Shown here in pieces: positions 44,246 through 52,496 of a stretch of DNA of 64,000 bases. Position numbers and translations under genes: made by a program. The stretch spans positions 39,003-103,002 of the forward strand of contig CALXXU010000001.1 in the NCBI GenBank assembly GCA_944392765.1, given 5' to 3'. This DNA is from an uncultured Anaerobiospirillum sp. (GTDB lineage Bacteria; Pseudomonadota; Gammaproteobacteria; Enterobacterales; Succinivibrionaceae). The notes beneath the pieces are model-generated. The model worked only from the letters and a program-made list of their open reading frames with translations. It ran no database searches and was not told where the DNA came from. How positions within the stretch are numbered: the first letter of the stretch is position 1; every line of letters starts with the position of its first letter.

Positions 44246-46681
44246 TTAGAAGTTGGAGTCAAAGGCGTTGTAGTAATTGACCACCAAGAAGTCAGGGGTA
44301 AAGCCTAAACGCTCTAAGAGCGCTTGACGGTGAGTTCTGAAATCAGCGTCTTGCACACTGAGGCTGGAGTCAAAAAGGGCTACTAAGCCGCCCTGATTCT
44401 GTACTGCGGCCACTTGGCCCAGCACCTTCTCATTGGCTAAGAGCTCGGCGCTTAAGGCGACACCAACAGCGTGCTCGGTGCTGGCACTCTCACTGTTAAG
44501 TGCGGCCAATGGCTTCAGGCCCTGAGCCTGTAAGGAGGCGCGCAGCGCTTGATCAGTGAGGGCAAGGTAGAGATGCTCCTTAACCTCAGGGGCTAAGGCT
44601 GCAAGCTTACCCGTAAGCTGCTCTTTTTGCTCGGTGCTGAGAGCGGCTTCATTATCGACGGTTACAAGTAAAGACACGTTCCGGCCCTGGTGGTCAGGCT
44701 CAAGCCAACTTGCGCCATCTTGGTTCTTGAGCACTGAAAGGAACTGCTCTAAGGTGTAGAAATCACGCTTAAAGTCCTTTAAGACGCGCACGTAGAGCTC
44801 ACCTGCCTCAAATTGAGTGTTGAGCTGAAGCTGATGATAGCCCTTAGCCAGGCTGGAATTGGCCTTAAAGGTCGAGTTGGCGCTCTTGACCGTGAGGTTT
44901 GCGCCCTCAGGCTCATGGGCGTGAGCAAAGGCTAAATAATCTGGGTCGTGCCCGACAATCTTGTGCTGTAACAGCTCAATTTCATCCGGAGTACCACGTT
45001 GATAGCTCGGATTACCTAAGGCCAGCTGGTAATTGATCGCAGGCGACTTGATCTGCAACAGGTCGAGGATAAAGTCATAGAGCGTATCGTTGGTAAAGAT
45101 GTCCTGACGATGCTCACTTAAAGCCTGAGCAGTGTGTGGATACTTGGCCTTGAAATCCTCGGAGAGCGCCACGATCAGCGGAATGCGGGTCATAGCAAAG
45201 GAGAATTGGGCCACATTGTGGCGCCCGGCAGGCTCCTTGGCATTTTCAGGAGCGATATCGTTAAAGGACTGATAAATCAGGGCCTCGCCGTGATCGGAGT
45301 AATAGACCAAGGCCTCAAAGTCCTCACGATCCATGGTGAGCTTGCCAATCTCGCTTAACACCATGTCGTTGTACTTGATCGCCGTTAAATAGTTTTCGTA
45401 GTCACTCGCGCCTACTAACTTCTCGTTAAACGGTGGCTTGGTAATCAGACCACCAATTTGAGCGGCTTGATTTAAGACCACCTTAGGGTAGTCAGCCGGG
45501 AAGCGATTGTAGTAAGGGGAGTGATTGCCCATCACGTGGATGATGAGCAGATTGTTTTCGTTCGGGTCGATTTGCTCTAAGGTGCGCTTGATCTCCGGAA
45601 TTAAGATCATATCCGGATGCTGCGAGTAAGAGCCATCAAAGACGAAGTTGGTGGTAAAGAAGCTATAGTCGGTTAAGGACGAAATCGCGCCAATTGGGGT
45701 ATCAGCCGAACCGTTCTTGACTTGGTTGGAGATCCAATAGGTCTTAAAGCCCGCCTTCTTGGCGACGGTCACCAGGTTCGCGCCGTACGGGAAGGTTAGT
45801 CCCGTGGCTAAATTGCCCTGCGAGAAGGAAGCCGTAATCGAAGGCACGGTGTTCACAAAGGAGGCATAGGCGTTCGGGAAAATCTGAGCCTGACCTGATA
45901 ACACCAGCTGCGATAAGAATGGGGTATTGTCGACGCTGTGGTTGTACACGCCCATACTGTCGCGGCTTAAGGACTCACCGATGATTAAGACGTAAAGCTC
46001 GCCCTTACCCTCCTTGGTGGCCTGGAAGGAATCATCACGCTCCAGCTTAGCCACCAAATCATGGAAGGTATCCAGGCGGCTGTTTAACTCTTGGACCATG
46101 ATGGTGTAGTACTTCAAAGGACGGGTCTGCGAGGTAACACCAAGCGAGCCTAAGAGCAAGATCGCGCTCACAGCCACTAAGGCCATCGACTTGATGCGCA
46201 ATAAGCCTAAGGCGCGCCGGGAATATGGCGCAAAGAGCGCAGCTTGGTTGTCAGGGCGCCACAGCTTGAGATAGACCTTAAAGAGCAGGTAATAGACTAC
46301 CAAGAGCACGATAGTGCTGACTAAACTCGTGGTATTGAGGATGTAATGGTTTAAGAAGTCCCACACTTCCTCTGGGTTTGATTGGGCGATAGCGACCACG
46401 TCATCACCGGTGAAGACCGCATCGATCGAGCGATAGTACAGGTACATCAAGGTGATAAAGAGGCTGGTACCGTAACCGACCACAAAGTGCATAAAGGCCG
46501 CAATGCGCGTCCGCCCGAGCCGAATCAATACCATTACCGCAATCAAGGCGAACATGACCGACAAGGATGGACGAACCCAATCGGGGGCCAAATCACGCCC
46601 TGAGAACTTAAACATGAAGTAGCCCATCACCACGGACAGGGCGATACTCCAAGCAATAACCCAAAAGGATGCTTTCTTCAT
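44246..46681 (-). CDS. Phosphoethanolamine transferase, sulfatase superfamily, with long C-terminal extension
   Basis: Such enzymes move phosphoethanolamine onto lipid A, core sugars or glucans at the outer face of the inner membrane. Five N-terminal helices (about residues 5-190) precede a periplasmic sulfatase-like domain: VLIIGESLSRDSMGVYNH with a metal-binding Glu, NAYASFVNTVPSITAS with the likely nucleophilic Thr, HVMGNHSPYYNRFP, and YYSDHGEAL with metal-binding Asp and His. The family is normally about 500-560 aa; here 811, because about 220 residues follow the catalytic domain. This added part is globular-looking and I do not recognise it. EptA, EptC (CptA) and OpgE cannot be told apart from sequence alone. 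Confidence 0.85.
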   Translation of the reverse strand: MKKASFWVIAWSIALSVVMGYFMFKFSGRDLAPDWVRPSLSVMFALIAVMVLIRLGRTRIAAFMHFVVGYGTSLFITLMYLYYRSIDAVFTGDDVVAIAQSNPEEVWDFLNHYILNTTSLVSTIVLLVVYYLLFKVYLKLWRPDNQAALFAPYSRRALGLLRIKSMALVAVSAILLLGSLGVTSQTRPLKYYTIMVQELNSRLDTFHDLVAKLERDDSFQATKEGKGELYVLIIGESLSRDSMGVYNHSVDNTPFLSQLVLSGQAQIFPNAYASFVNTVPSITASFSQGNLATGLTFPYGANLVTVAKKAGFKTYWISNQVKNGSADTPIGAISSLTDYSFFTTNFVFDGSYSQHPDMILIPEIKRTLEQIDPNENNLLIIHVMGNHSPYYNRFPADYPKVVLNQAAQIGGLITKPPFNEKLVGASDYENYLTAIKYNDMVLSEIGKLTMDREDFEALVYYSDHGEALIYQSFNDIAPENAKEPAGRHNVAQFSFAMTRIPLIVALSEDFKAKYPHTAQALSEHRQDIFTNDTLYDFILDLLQIKSPAINYQLALGNPSYQRGTPDEIELLQHKIVGHDPDYLAFAHAHEPEGANLTVKSANSTFKANSSLAKGYHQLQLNTQFEAGELYVRVLKDFKRDFYTLEQFLSVLKNQDGASWLEPDHQGRNVSLLVTVDNEAALSTEQKEQLTGKLAALAPEVKEHLYLALTDQALRASLQAQGLKPLAALNSESASTEHAVGVALSAELLANEKVLGQVAAVQNQGGLVALFDSSLSVQDADFRTHRQALLERLGFTPDFLVVNYYNAFDSNF

Positions 46682-46855
46682 CTAAAACAACTCATAGAGC
46701 CCAAAATCCCGCGCATCATACCGCCTTGCACCGATAAATCAAGCCGCGCCGCCCCAAATCCCACCCAATCTAGCCTCAGGTGGTCTGACAGGTGACAAGA
46801 TTCCCAGCGCGCCGCTTAAGGAAGAGTGGCGGTTAAGAGAAAGTAGCTGGCGTAC

Positions 46856-47035
46856 GGGCTAGGCGCTACGGGTCGCAGCGGGACGGGCTAGGCGCTACGG
46901 GTCGCAGCGGGACGGGCTAGGCGCTACGGGTCGCAGCGGGACGGGCCAGGCGCTACGGGTCGCAGCGGGACGGGCTAGGCGCTGCGGGCCACAGCAGAAC
47001 GGGCCAGGCGGTGAGGCCGCAGCGGGACGGGCCTG
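46856..47035. repeat. 29-bp tandem repeat array, about six units, upstream of def
   Basis: Units at 46856-46884, 46885-46913, 46914-46942, 46943-46971 and 46972-47000 start with GGGCTAGGCGCTACGGGTC and end with AGCGGGAC; the first four are nearly identical and the later ones decay. There are no unique spacers. The gap 46682-47168 also holds the leftward promoter of the transferase gene and the def promoter, neither of which I can place with confidence. Confidence 0.92.
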
Positions 47036-47168
47036 GGTACGCACCAAGCGCGCTGCCTGAGCGACAAACGCCCTGAATGCTGCCTGAGTGCTAGGCCCGC
47101 AGCGCCCTTGACGGACGTGGTAAAATGCGGCTTTGTCCGTTTGTGCTAAGAAATTTAAGGGTTACGCT

Positions 47169-47699
47169 ATGGCTGTACGCGATATGGTCATTTTCCCAGA
47201 TGATCGCTTAAGAGTTAAAACCACTGAGGTCACCAAGTTCGATGAGAAACTGGAAGCTTTAGTTTCCGATATGTTCGAGACTATGTACTTCTACGAGGGT
47301 ATTGGTCTGGCTGCACCGCAGATTGGTATCAGCAAGCGCTTAGTCGTTATCGACGTTGCCGATACCGATGAGCAAGGCAATGTGCTGATGCGCCACCCTA
47401 TGACCTTGGTCAACCCTGAGATTGTAGAGAAGTACGGCGAAGTTGAGTCCCAAGAGGGCTGCCTGTCGGTACCGGAAATCTACGAAGTCGTGCACCGCGC
47501 TGAGCGCATCAAGATTAAGTATTACGACGTGCACGGTGAGGAGCATATTGAGGAAGCCGAAGGCTTGCTTGCGATCTGCATGCAACATGAGCTCGACCAC
47601 TTAGAGGGCCACCTCTTTATCGATTACTTAGGCACCTTCCAGCGTGAGCGCATCAAGAAGCGCCTAATTAAGTTCAAAAAAGAGCACCTGAAGCAATAA
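47169..47699 (+). CDS. def: Peptide deformylase
   Basis: Def removes the formyl group from new polypeptides, using a metal ion. Its three motifs are GIGLAAPQIG, EGCLSVP (metal Cys) and QHELDHLEG (metal His pair and catalytic Glu). ATG 47169 with TAAGGG upstream is preferred over an in-frame start twelve codons earlier; the family starts at this point. It is the first gene of def-fmt-rsmB-(RRXRR)-trkA-trkH. Confidence 0.97.
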   Translation: MAVRDMVIFPDDRLRVKTTEVTKFDEKLEALVSDMFETMYFYEGIGLAAPQIGISKRLVVIDVADTDEQGNVLMRHPMTLVNPEIVEKYGEVESQEGCLSVPEIYEVVHRAERIKIKYYDVHGEEHIEEAEGLLAICMQHELDHLEGHLFIDYLGTFQRERIKKRLIKFKKEHLKQ

Positions 47700-47723
47700 G
47701 CTTGATCCATCCTTGAGGTTTGC

Positions 47724-48668
47724 ATGTCCCAACGCATTATCTTTGCTGGCACCCCTGATTTTGCTGCCGTGCATCTTAAGGCCTTACTTGAGGCTAACTT
47801 TGAGATCGTCGCGGTGTACACCCAACCTGACCGCCCGGCAGGACGCGGCCACAAACTGACGCCTAGCCCAGTAAAGTCCTTGGCCTTAGAACATAACTTA
47901 CCGGTCTTCACCCCGGTCAACTTCAAGGATGAAGCTGATATCGCCACCTGGGAAAGCCATCAGGCGGATCTGGCGATCGTCGTGGCCTACGGTTTAATCC
48001 TACCTGAGCGCGTGTTAAACGCTCCGCGCTTAGGCTGCATCAACGTGCACGGCTCCTTGCTGCCTAAGTGGCGCGGCGCGGCGCCGATTCAGCGCGCCTT
48101 ATTAAGTGGCGATCCAGTCACGGGCGTGACCATTATGCAGATTGTCAAAGCCTTAGACGCCGGTGCCATGCTGGTCAAGCGTGAGCTCACTATTGCCCCC
48201 GAGGACACCTCAGGCACCCTCTTTGAGCGCCTGGCCTCCTTAGGCGCCAGTGCCTTAGTGGACAGCCTACCTGCGATCTTGGAGCAAAAGATTAGCCCTG
48301 AGCCGCAAGACGAGGCCCAGGTCACCTACGCCCAAAAGCTGACCAAGGACGAGTGCCCGCTTGATTTCACCAAGAGTGCGGCGCAATTGTCCTTACAGGT
48401 ACGCGGCTTAAACCCATGGCCGGTTGCAACCTGTAAGCTTGCCGACGTCACCTACAAGGTCTTTGCTGCCCAAGCAGCACCGTGCGCTGAGAGTGCTGAG
48501 CCGGGCACCATCTTAGAGGTCAACCACGAAGGTATCGTGGTCGCCTGTGGCCAGAACAGCGCCTTGACCTTAGTGACGATTCAGGCTCCAGGTAAGGGCA
48601 AGGTTGCCGCCTGCGACTTAGCTCGCTCCAAGAAAGATCTCTTTGCTCGAGGAAACCGCTTTGCCTAA
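47724..48668 (+). CDS. fmt: Methionyl-tRNA formyltransferase
   Basis: Fmt formylates initiator Met-tRNA with 10-formyl-THF. The 314-aa protein has IIFAGTPDFAAVHL, PDRPAGRGHKLTPSPVK with the tRNA-binding loop, INVHGSLLPKWRGAAPIQ with the catalytic His, and TIMQIVKALDAGAML with the catalytic Asp. It lies 24 bp after def; its stop codon overlaps the start of rsmB. Confidence 0.97.
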   Translation: MSQRIIFAGTPDFAAVHLKALLEANFEIVAVYTQPDRPAGRGHKLTPSPVKSLALEHNLPVFTPVNFKDEADIATWESHQADLAIVVAYGLILPERVLNAPRLGCINVHGSLLPKWRGAAPIQRALLSGDPVTGVTIMQIVKALDAGAMLVKRELTIAPEDTSGTLFERLASLGASALVDSLPAILEQKISPEPQDEAQVTYAQKLTKDECPLDFTKSAAQLSLQVRGLNPWPVATCKLADVTYKVFAAQAAPCAESAEPGTILEVNHEGIVVACGQNSALTLVTIQAPGKGKVAACDLARSKKDLFARGNRFA

Positions 48669-50445
48669 GCTCACTTTGCGCCCGCGCTCGACCTCGGGCA
48701 GCACCACCCCAAATCAATCGCCAAGCGCTGCGCCTAAGGCTCAGGGCAGTGTGAAAGCCCCTGGCAAGCCGCAAGGTGCTAAGCCTTACGGCGCCAAGCC
48801 GCAAGGTGCTAAGCCTTACGGCGCCAAGCCCCAAGGCGCCAAGACCCAAGAACCTAAGTCCCAAGGCGCTAAGACCCAAGGACCTAAGGGCGCTCGGCCT
48901 CACGGGGGCAAGCCGCAAGCTAAGGGCCCATGGGCGCGCTCTAATGAGAATGGCCCTAAGCACAACTTCTTTAGAAAAGAAGTAGCCGCTGACGGCAAGG
49001 TAAAGAGTTTTAGCACCACGCAAGAGGAGCGCCGCACTGAGCGCCACGCTGAGCGTGCCTCAGCCCACTCCCCTGACGCCGCTGAGGGCAAAGTCATCGC
49101 CCTGAGCCCTCAAAGCCACAGCAAAATGGTCAAGAACAGCGTGGGTCTGGCCGCTGGTGCCCGCTCGCGCGCAGCCGCTGCCCTCATCGTCGATGCGGTC
49201 AGTGACGGCGTGTCCTTGAGCGAAGCCTTTCCCCGCCATCTGCAAGGCTTTGATGAGCGCGATGTGTCCTTTATCAAGGAAATGGTTTACGGCACGCTGC
49301 GTCAGCGCCGCTTGTTGCTTAATACCTTAAAGCCGCTCTTTAACTACAAGATCACCGAGCGCCATCGCATTGTCCAGGCCCTGCTCTTAGTGGCTCTGTA
49401 CCAGCTCACCTTCATGCGCGTGCCGGTTCACGCTGTAGTTGCCGCGACCGTCAGCGCCTGCGCCGACATCGAGCGCAAGGGCTTTACCTCGCTGGTCAAC
49501 GCGATCTTGCGCCGCTTCCTGCGTGAGGGTGGGCAGCTGCTCCACAGTGACAATGAGGCGATCGACTACTCCTTCCCAGATTGGCTCTACACCAAGCTCA
49601 AGGAGAGCTACCCTGAGCGCTGCCGCGATATCTTGCAGCACAGCAATGAAAAGGCCCCGCTCTTCTTGCGTGTGGAGCAGTCTAAGACCACGCGTGACGC
49701 CCAATTAGCAGAGCTTGCGGCCGCTGGCATCAACGCCCAGGCTTGCGCACTCTATTCAGGTGCCATTGAGCTGGAATCAGCGCTCAATGTCGAGCATATC
49801 CCAGGCTTTGCCCAGGGCCGCTGCACCGTCCAGGACTTAAGCGCTCAACTCACCGCCCCGCTCTTAGATTTAGAGTCCTTACCTCAGGGTAGCCGCGTGC
49901 TTGATTGCTGCTGTGCTCCCGGCGGTAAGAGTGCCCATATCTTGGATTTAAATCCAGGAGTCAGCCTTACGGCCTTGGATGTGGACCAAAACCGCCTTAA
50001 ATCGACCCAAGACACCTTAGCGCGCTTAGGGCGCACCAACGTCATGCTCAAGGCGCTCGACGCGACCAAGTTAGAAGAGCTGAACGGCACCTTTGAGCGC
50101 ATCTTAGTGGATGCCCCTTGTTCAGGTACCGGCGTTATTCGCCGTCACCCTGATATCAAGTGGCTGCGCCGCGCGAAGGACATCGCCGCTTTAGCTCAGG
50201 TACAGGCAGCGATCTTAGATGCAGCCTACGAAAAACTGAGCCCAGGCGGCCTCTTGGTGTACACCACCTGCTCGATTTTGCCCGAGGAAAACGAGGCCCA
50301 GGTGCAGGCCTTTTTAGCGCGCCACCCTGAGGCGAGCCTCAAGGCCTTTACCCTAGGCACTCAGAGCTACACCACGCTCCAGCGCCTACCGGGCGATGAT
50401 CACGGCGACGGCTTCTTCTACGCCCGCTTCGTCAAGCCGGTATGA
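48661..50445 (+). CDS. rsmB: 16S rRNA (cytosine967-C5)-methyltransferase with a low-complexity N-terminal extension
   Basis: RsmB makes m5C967 in 16S rRNA. A NusB-like domain (about residues 160-300) precedes the SAM domain with VLDCCCAPGGKSAHIL, LVDAPCSGTGVIRRHPDIKW (catalytic Cys) and VYTTCSILPEENE (second Cys). The E. coli protein has 429 residues; here an extension of about 150 residues precedes the NusB domain, with tandem GAKPYGAKPQGAK units (DNA repeats at about 48776-48900). I choose TTG 48661 after CGAGGAAA; it overlaps the fmt stop by eight bases, so coupling to fmt is likely. Confidence 0.92.
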   Translation: MPKLTLRPRSTSGSTTPNQSPSAAPKAQGSVKAPGKPQGAKPYGAKPQGAKPYGAKPQGAKTQEPKSQGAKTQGPKGARPHGGKPQAKGPWARSNENGPKHNFFRKEVAADGKVKSFSTTQEERRTERHAERASAHSPDAAEGKVIALSPQSHSKMVKNSVGLAAGARSRAAAALIVDAVSDGVSLSEAFPRHLQGFDERDVSFIKEMVYGTLRQRRLLLNTLKPLFNYKITERHRIVQALLLVALYQLTFMRVPVHAVVAATVSACADIERKGFTSLVNAILRRFLREGGQLLHSDNEAIDYSFPDWLYTKLKESYPERCRDILQHSNEKAPLFLRVEQSKTTRDAQLAELAAAGINAQACALYSGAIELESALNVEHIPGFAQGRCTVQDLSAQLTAPLLDLESLPQGSRVLDCCCAPGGKSAHILDLNPGVSLTALDVDQNRLKSTQDTLARLGRTNVMLKALDATKLEELNGTFERILVDAPCSGTGVIRRHPDIKWLRRAKDIAALAQVQAAILDAAYEKLSPGGLLVYTTCSILPEENEAQVQAFLARHPEASLKAFTLGTQSYTTLQRLPGDDHGDGFFYARFVKPV

Positions 50446-50476
50446 GATAAAGCCAACCCAAAGTTGGGGACCAATC

Positions 50477-51028
50477 ATGGAACAAGCAAGAGTCAAAGTC
50501 TGCATTCTAAATATGCGCGGACAACCGCTGATGCCTTGCACGCCGGTAAAAGCCCGCAAGTTGCTGCGTGATAAGAAGGCAATTGTGAAGTTCATCAAGC
50601 CTTTCACCATTCAGCTAACGGTAGCTTCCGGCGAACAGCGTACTCCGATTGCCCCCAGCGACGATCCCGGCTACCACTATAAAGGCTTGCGCGTCGCTCC
50701 GACCGCAGCAGGCGATAGTGAGCCGCAGCTTGAACCGGTTCCCTGCACGCCCCGCCCGCACAAGCCGCGCCCTGCTCAGCCGCGCCCTGCTCAATCAAGC
50801 AGCGCTCAGCCAAGCAGCGCAGAGCGCACCGCGCGTCAGGGCCAGCGCTGTCACAGCAAGCCAGGGCAGGGTAAGCCTAACCAGGGTAAGCCCGGACAAC
50901 GTCAGGGCAAGCCTAACCAGGGTAAGCCCGGACAACGTCAGGGCAAGCCGACTCAGGGCAAACCAGGTCAGGGCAAGCACCGCCGGGCGCAACATGCTGC
51001 CCCAACGCAGTCGGTAAGACCAAATTAA
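50477..51028 (+). CDS. Stand-alone RRXRR/PLMP-domain protein with a basic Gly-Lys-Pro-Gln repeat tail
   Basis: Residues 1-50 match the PLMP/RRXRR domain found at the N-terminus of IscB-type OMEGA nucleases: VCILNMRGQPLMPCTP (Pro17-Leu-Met-Pro20), then KARKLLRDKKAIVKFIKPFTIQL. In IscB this is followed by RuvC-I with GIDPGSK and later HNH; here it is followed only by about 130 disordered residues, including four copies of QGKPxQGKPGQRQ-type units. No nuclease residues exist in any frame nearby, and no omega-RNA-like leader precedes the gene (31 bp from rsmB). In IscB and Cas9 relatives this region lies against RNA, so an RNA-binding protein is plausible. It interrupts the usual rsmB-trkA junction. 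Start ATG follows TTGGGGA. Confidence 0.75.
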   Translation: MEQARVKVCILNMRGQPLMPCTPVKARKLLRDKKAIVKFIKPFTIQLTVASGEQRTPIAPSDDPGYHYKGLRVAPTAAGDSEPQLEPVPCTPRPHKPRPAQPRPAQSSSAQPSSAERTARQGQRCHSKPGQGKPNQGKPGQRQGKPNQGKPGQRQGKPTQGKPGQGKHRRAQHAAPTQSVRPN

Positions 51029-51090
51029 TTTTTTAGGGAGGCCGTGCGCCGCTTTCAAGTAGGTTTGGGAGTTGGCGCGCTTTGAATGGG

Positions 51091-52482
51091 ATGAAGATCA
51101 TCATTGTTGGTGCGACCTTGGTCGGAACTGAGCTGGCCGAGTATCTGGTGCAGACCGGGCATGCGGTCACCTTGATCGATCTGCCTTCAGATGAACTCAC
51201 CCAAATTGCGAACCGCCTCGATTTGCGCGTGATCCAAGGCGACCCAACCTGGCCTTCGGTCTTGCGTGAGGCCGGTGCTCGTAACACCGAGCTCTTGGTG
51301 GCAACCTCCGCCAGCGACGAGGTCAACCTCACCACCTGCTGTATCGCCACCTATCTCTTCAATATTCCGCGTAAAATCGCCCGTCTGCGCGCGCCGGATT
51401 TCTTTGATGAGGCCGATAAGCTCTTTGGCCCGCAAGCGATTCCAATCGACCATATCATCTCGCCAGAGCAACTGATGGCCGATGCGGTGAGCGATCTCAT
51501 GGAAATCCCTGGCGTTAACGCCATTCAGTCCTTTGCCCGCGATCGCATCATTATGACCTCGGTCACCTGTAAGGAAGGCGGTAAGCTGATCGGCCAACCG
51601 ATGGACGCACTTGAGCAGTACGAGCCTAAGTGCAAGGTGGTGGCCGTGTACCGCAAGGGCAACCCCATTACGAAATTTGGACAATTCAAGCTCTCTGCCG
51701 GTGATGAAGTCATCTTGTGCGTCGAGCGCGCCCGCGCCTTAAACTTGGTGGGCGCTCTGATGCCGCTGCGCCCAAGCGGTATGGACGTAGTGGTTCAAGG
51801 CGGTACTCATATCGCCGATAGTATCGCCACGCGCCTAGCCGAGCGCTATCACGTCAAGCTGATCGAGCCTGATCCTAATCGCGCTAAGCGCCTGGCCGAG
51901 CGCTTGCGCGGCAGCAAGGTGGAGCTCTACTGCGCCGACGCAGCCGATCCTAACTTCGTGCAAGAAGAAAAGCTCTATCAGACGGACAGCTTCATTGCCG
52001 CTTCGGCCTATGATGAGACCAACATCATGGCCGCGCTCATGCTGCAACGTACCCAAAAGATTCGGACGATCGCGGTGATCCGTCAGCTCTCGACTCAAGA
52101 CCTGCGCAGCACCGGCAGCCCGATTGACACGATTATTTCCCCACGTGATGCCATTATCTCGGCCCTGCTCTCGCTTATCTTGCAAGAGGGCTTGGTCAAG
52201 CTGCGGATCTTCCGCCACGGCCAAGCTGAGGCCTTAGAGCTCTTAGTGCAAGGCGATCCGCGCTCCAGCTACGTGATTGGGCGCAAGCTTGAGGATCTCA
52301 CGCTGCCGCCGGGCGTGCACTTTGGTATCGCCCTGCGCGAAAAGATGATCATCAAGATCGACCAAGATTACGTCTTCACCCCAGGCGATCACGTCGTGGT
52401 CTATTTGACCGATCGCATGCAAATGCGCGCCTTAGTCAAGCTCTTCAAGCCACGTCCATTCTGGGTGCCACACTGGCGCTAA
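51091..52482 (+). CDS. trkA: Trk potassium-uptake regulatory subunit TrkA
   Basis: TrkA is a peripheral ring protein with two RCK_N/RCK_C units that gates TrkH by nucleotide binding. The 463-aa protein starts MKIIIVGATLVGTELAEYL and the second half-repeat starts DVVVQGGTHIADSIATRL. In E. coli both nucleotide loops read GxGxxG; here they read GATLVG and GGTHIA, so the middle Gly is Thr in both. LDLRVIQGDPTWPSVLREAGA and LYCADAADPNFVQEE are the typical following loops. ATG 51091 fits the family start better than the TTG three codons earlier. trkH follows 14 bp downstream. Confidence 0.93.
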   Translation: MKIIIVGATLVGTELAEYLVQTGHAVTLIDLPSDELTQIANRLDLRVIQGDPTWPSVLREAGARNTELLVATSASDEVNLTTCCIATYLFNIPRKIARLRAPDFFDEADKLFGPQAIPIDHIISPEQLMADAVSDLMEIPGVNAIQSFARDRIIMTSVTCKEGGKLIGQPMDALEQYEPKCKVVAVYRKGNPITKFGQFKLSAGDEVILCVERARALNLVGALMPLRPSGMDVVVQGGTHIADSIATRLAERYHVKLIEPDPNRAKRLAERLRGSKVELYCADAADPNFVQEEKLYQTDSFIAASAYDETNIMAALMLQRTQKIRTIAVIRQLSTQDLRSTGSPIDTIISPRDAIISALLSLILQEGLVKLRIFRHGQAEALELLVQGDPRSSYVIGRKLEDLTLPPGVHFGIALREKMIIKIDQDYVFTPGDHVVVYLTDRMQMRALVKLFKPRPFWVPHWR

Positions 52483-52496
52483 TAGGGGGGCCACGC

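Noticed and set aside
46856-47035. Possible CRISPR array (29-bp repeated unit)
   Set aside because: The repeats are directly adjacent with no unique spacers and no cas genes are nearby; it is a simple tandem array.
50477-51028. Truncated IscB nuclease with an omega-RNA
   Set aside because: No RuvC or HNH remnant in any frame up to trkA and no room for an omega-RNA in the 31-bp gap before the gene; the tail is a different, repetitive sequence.
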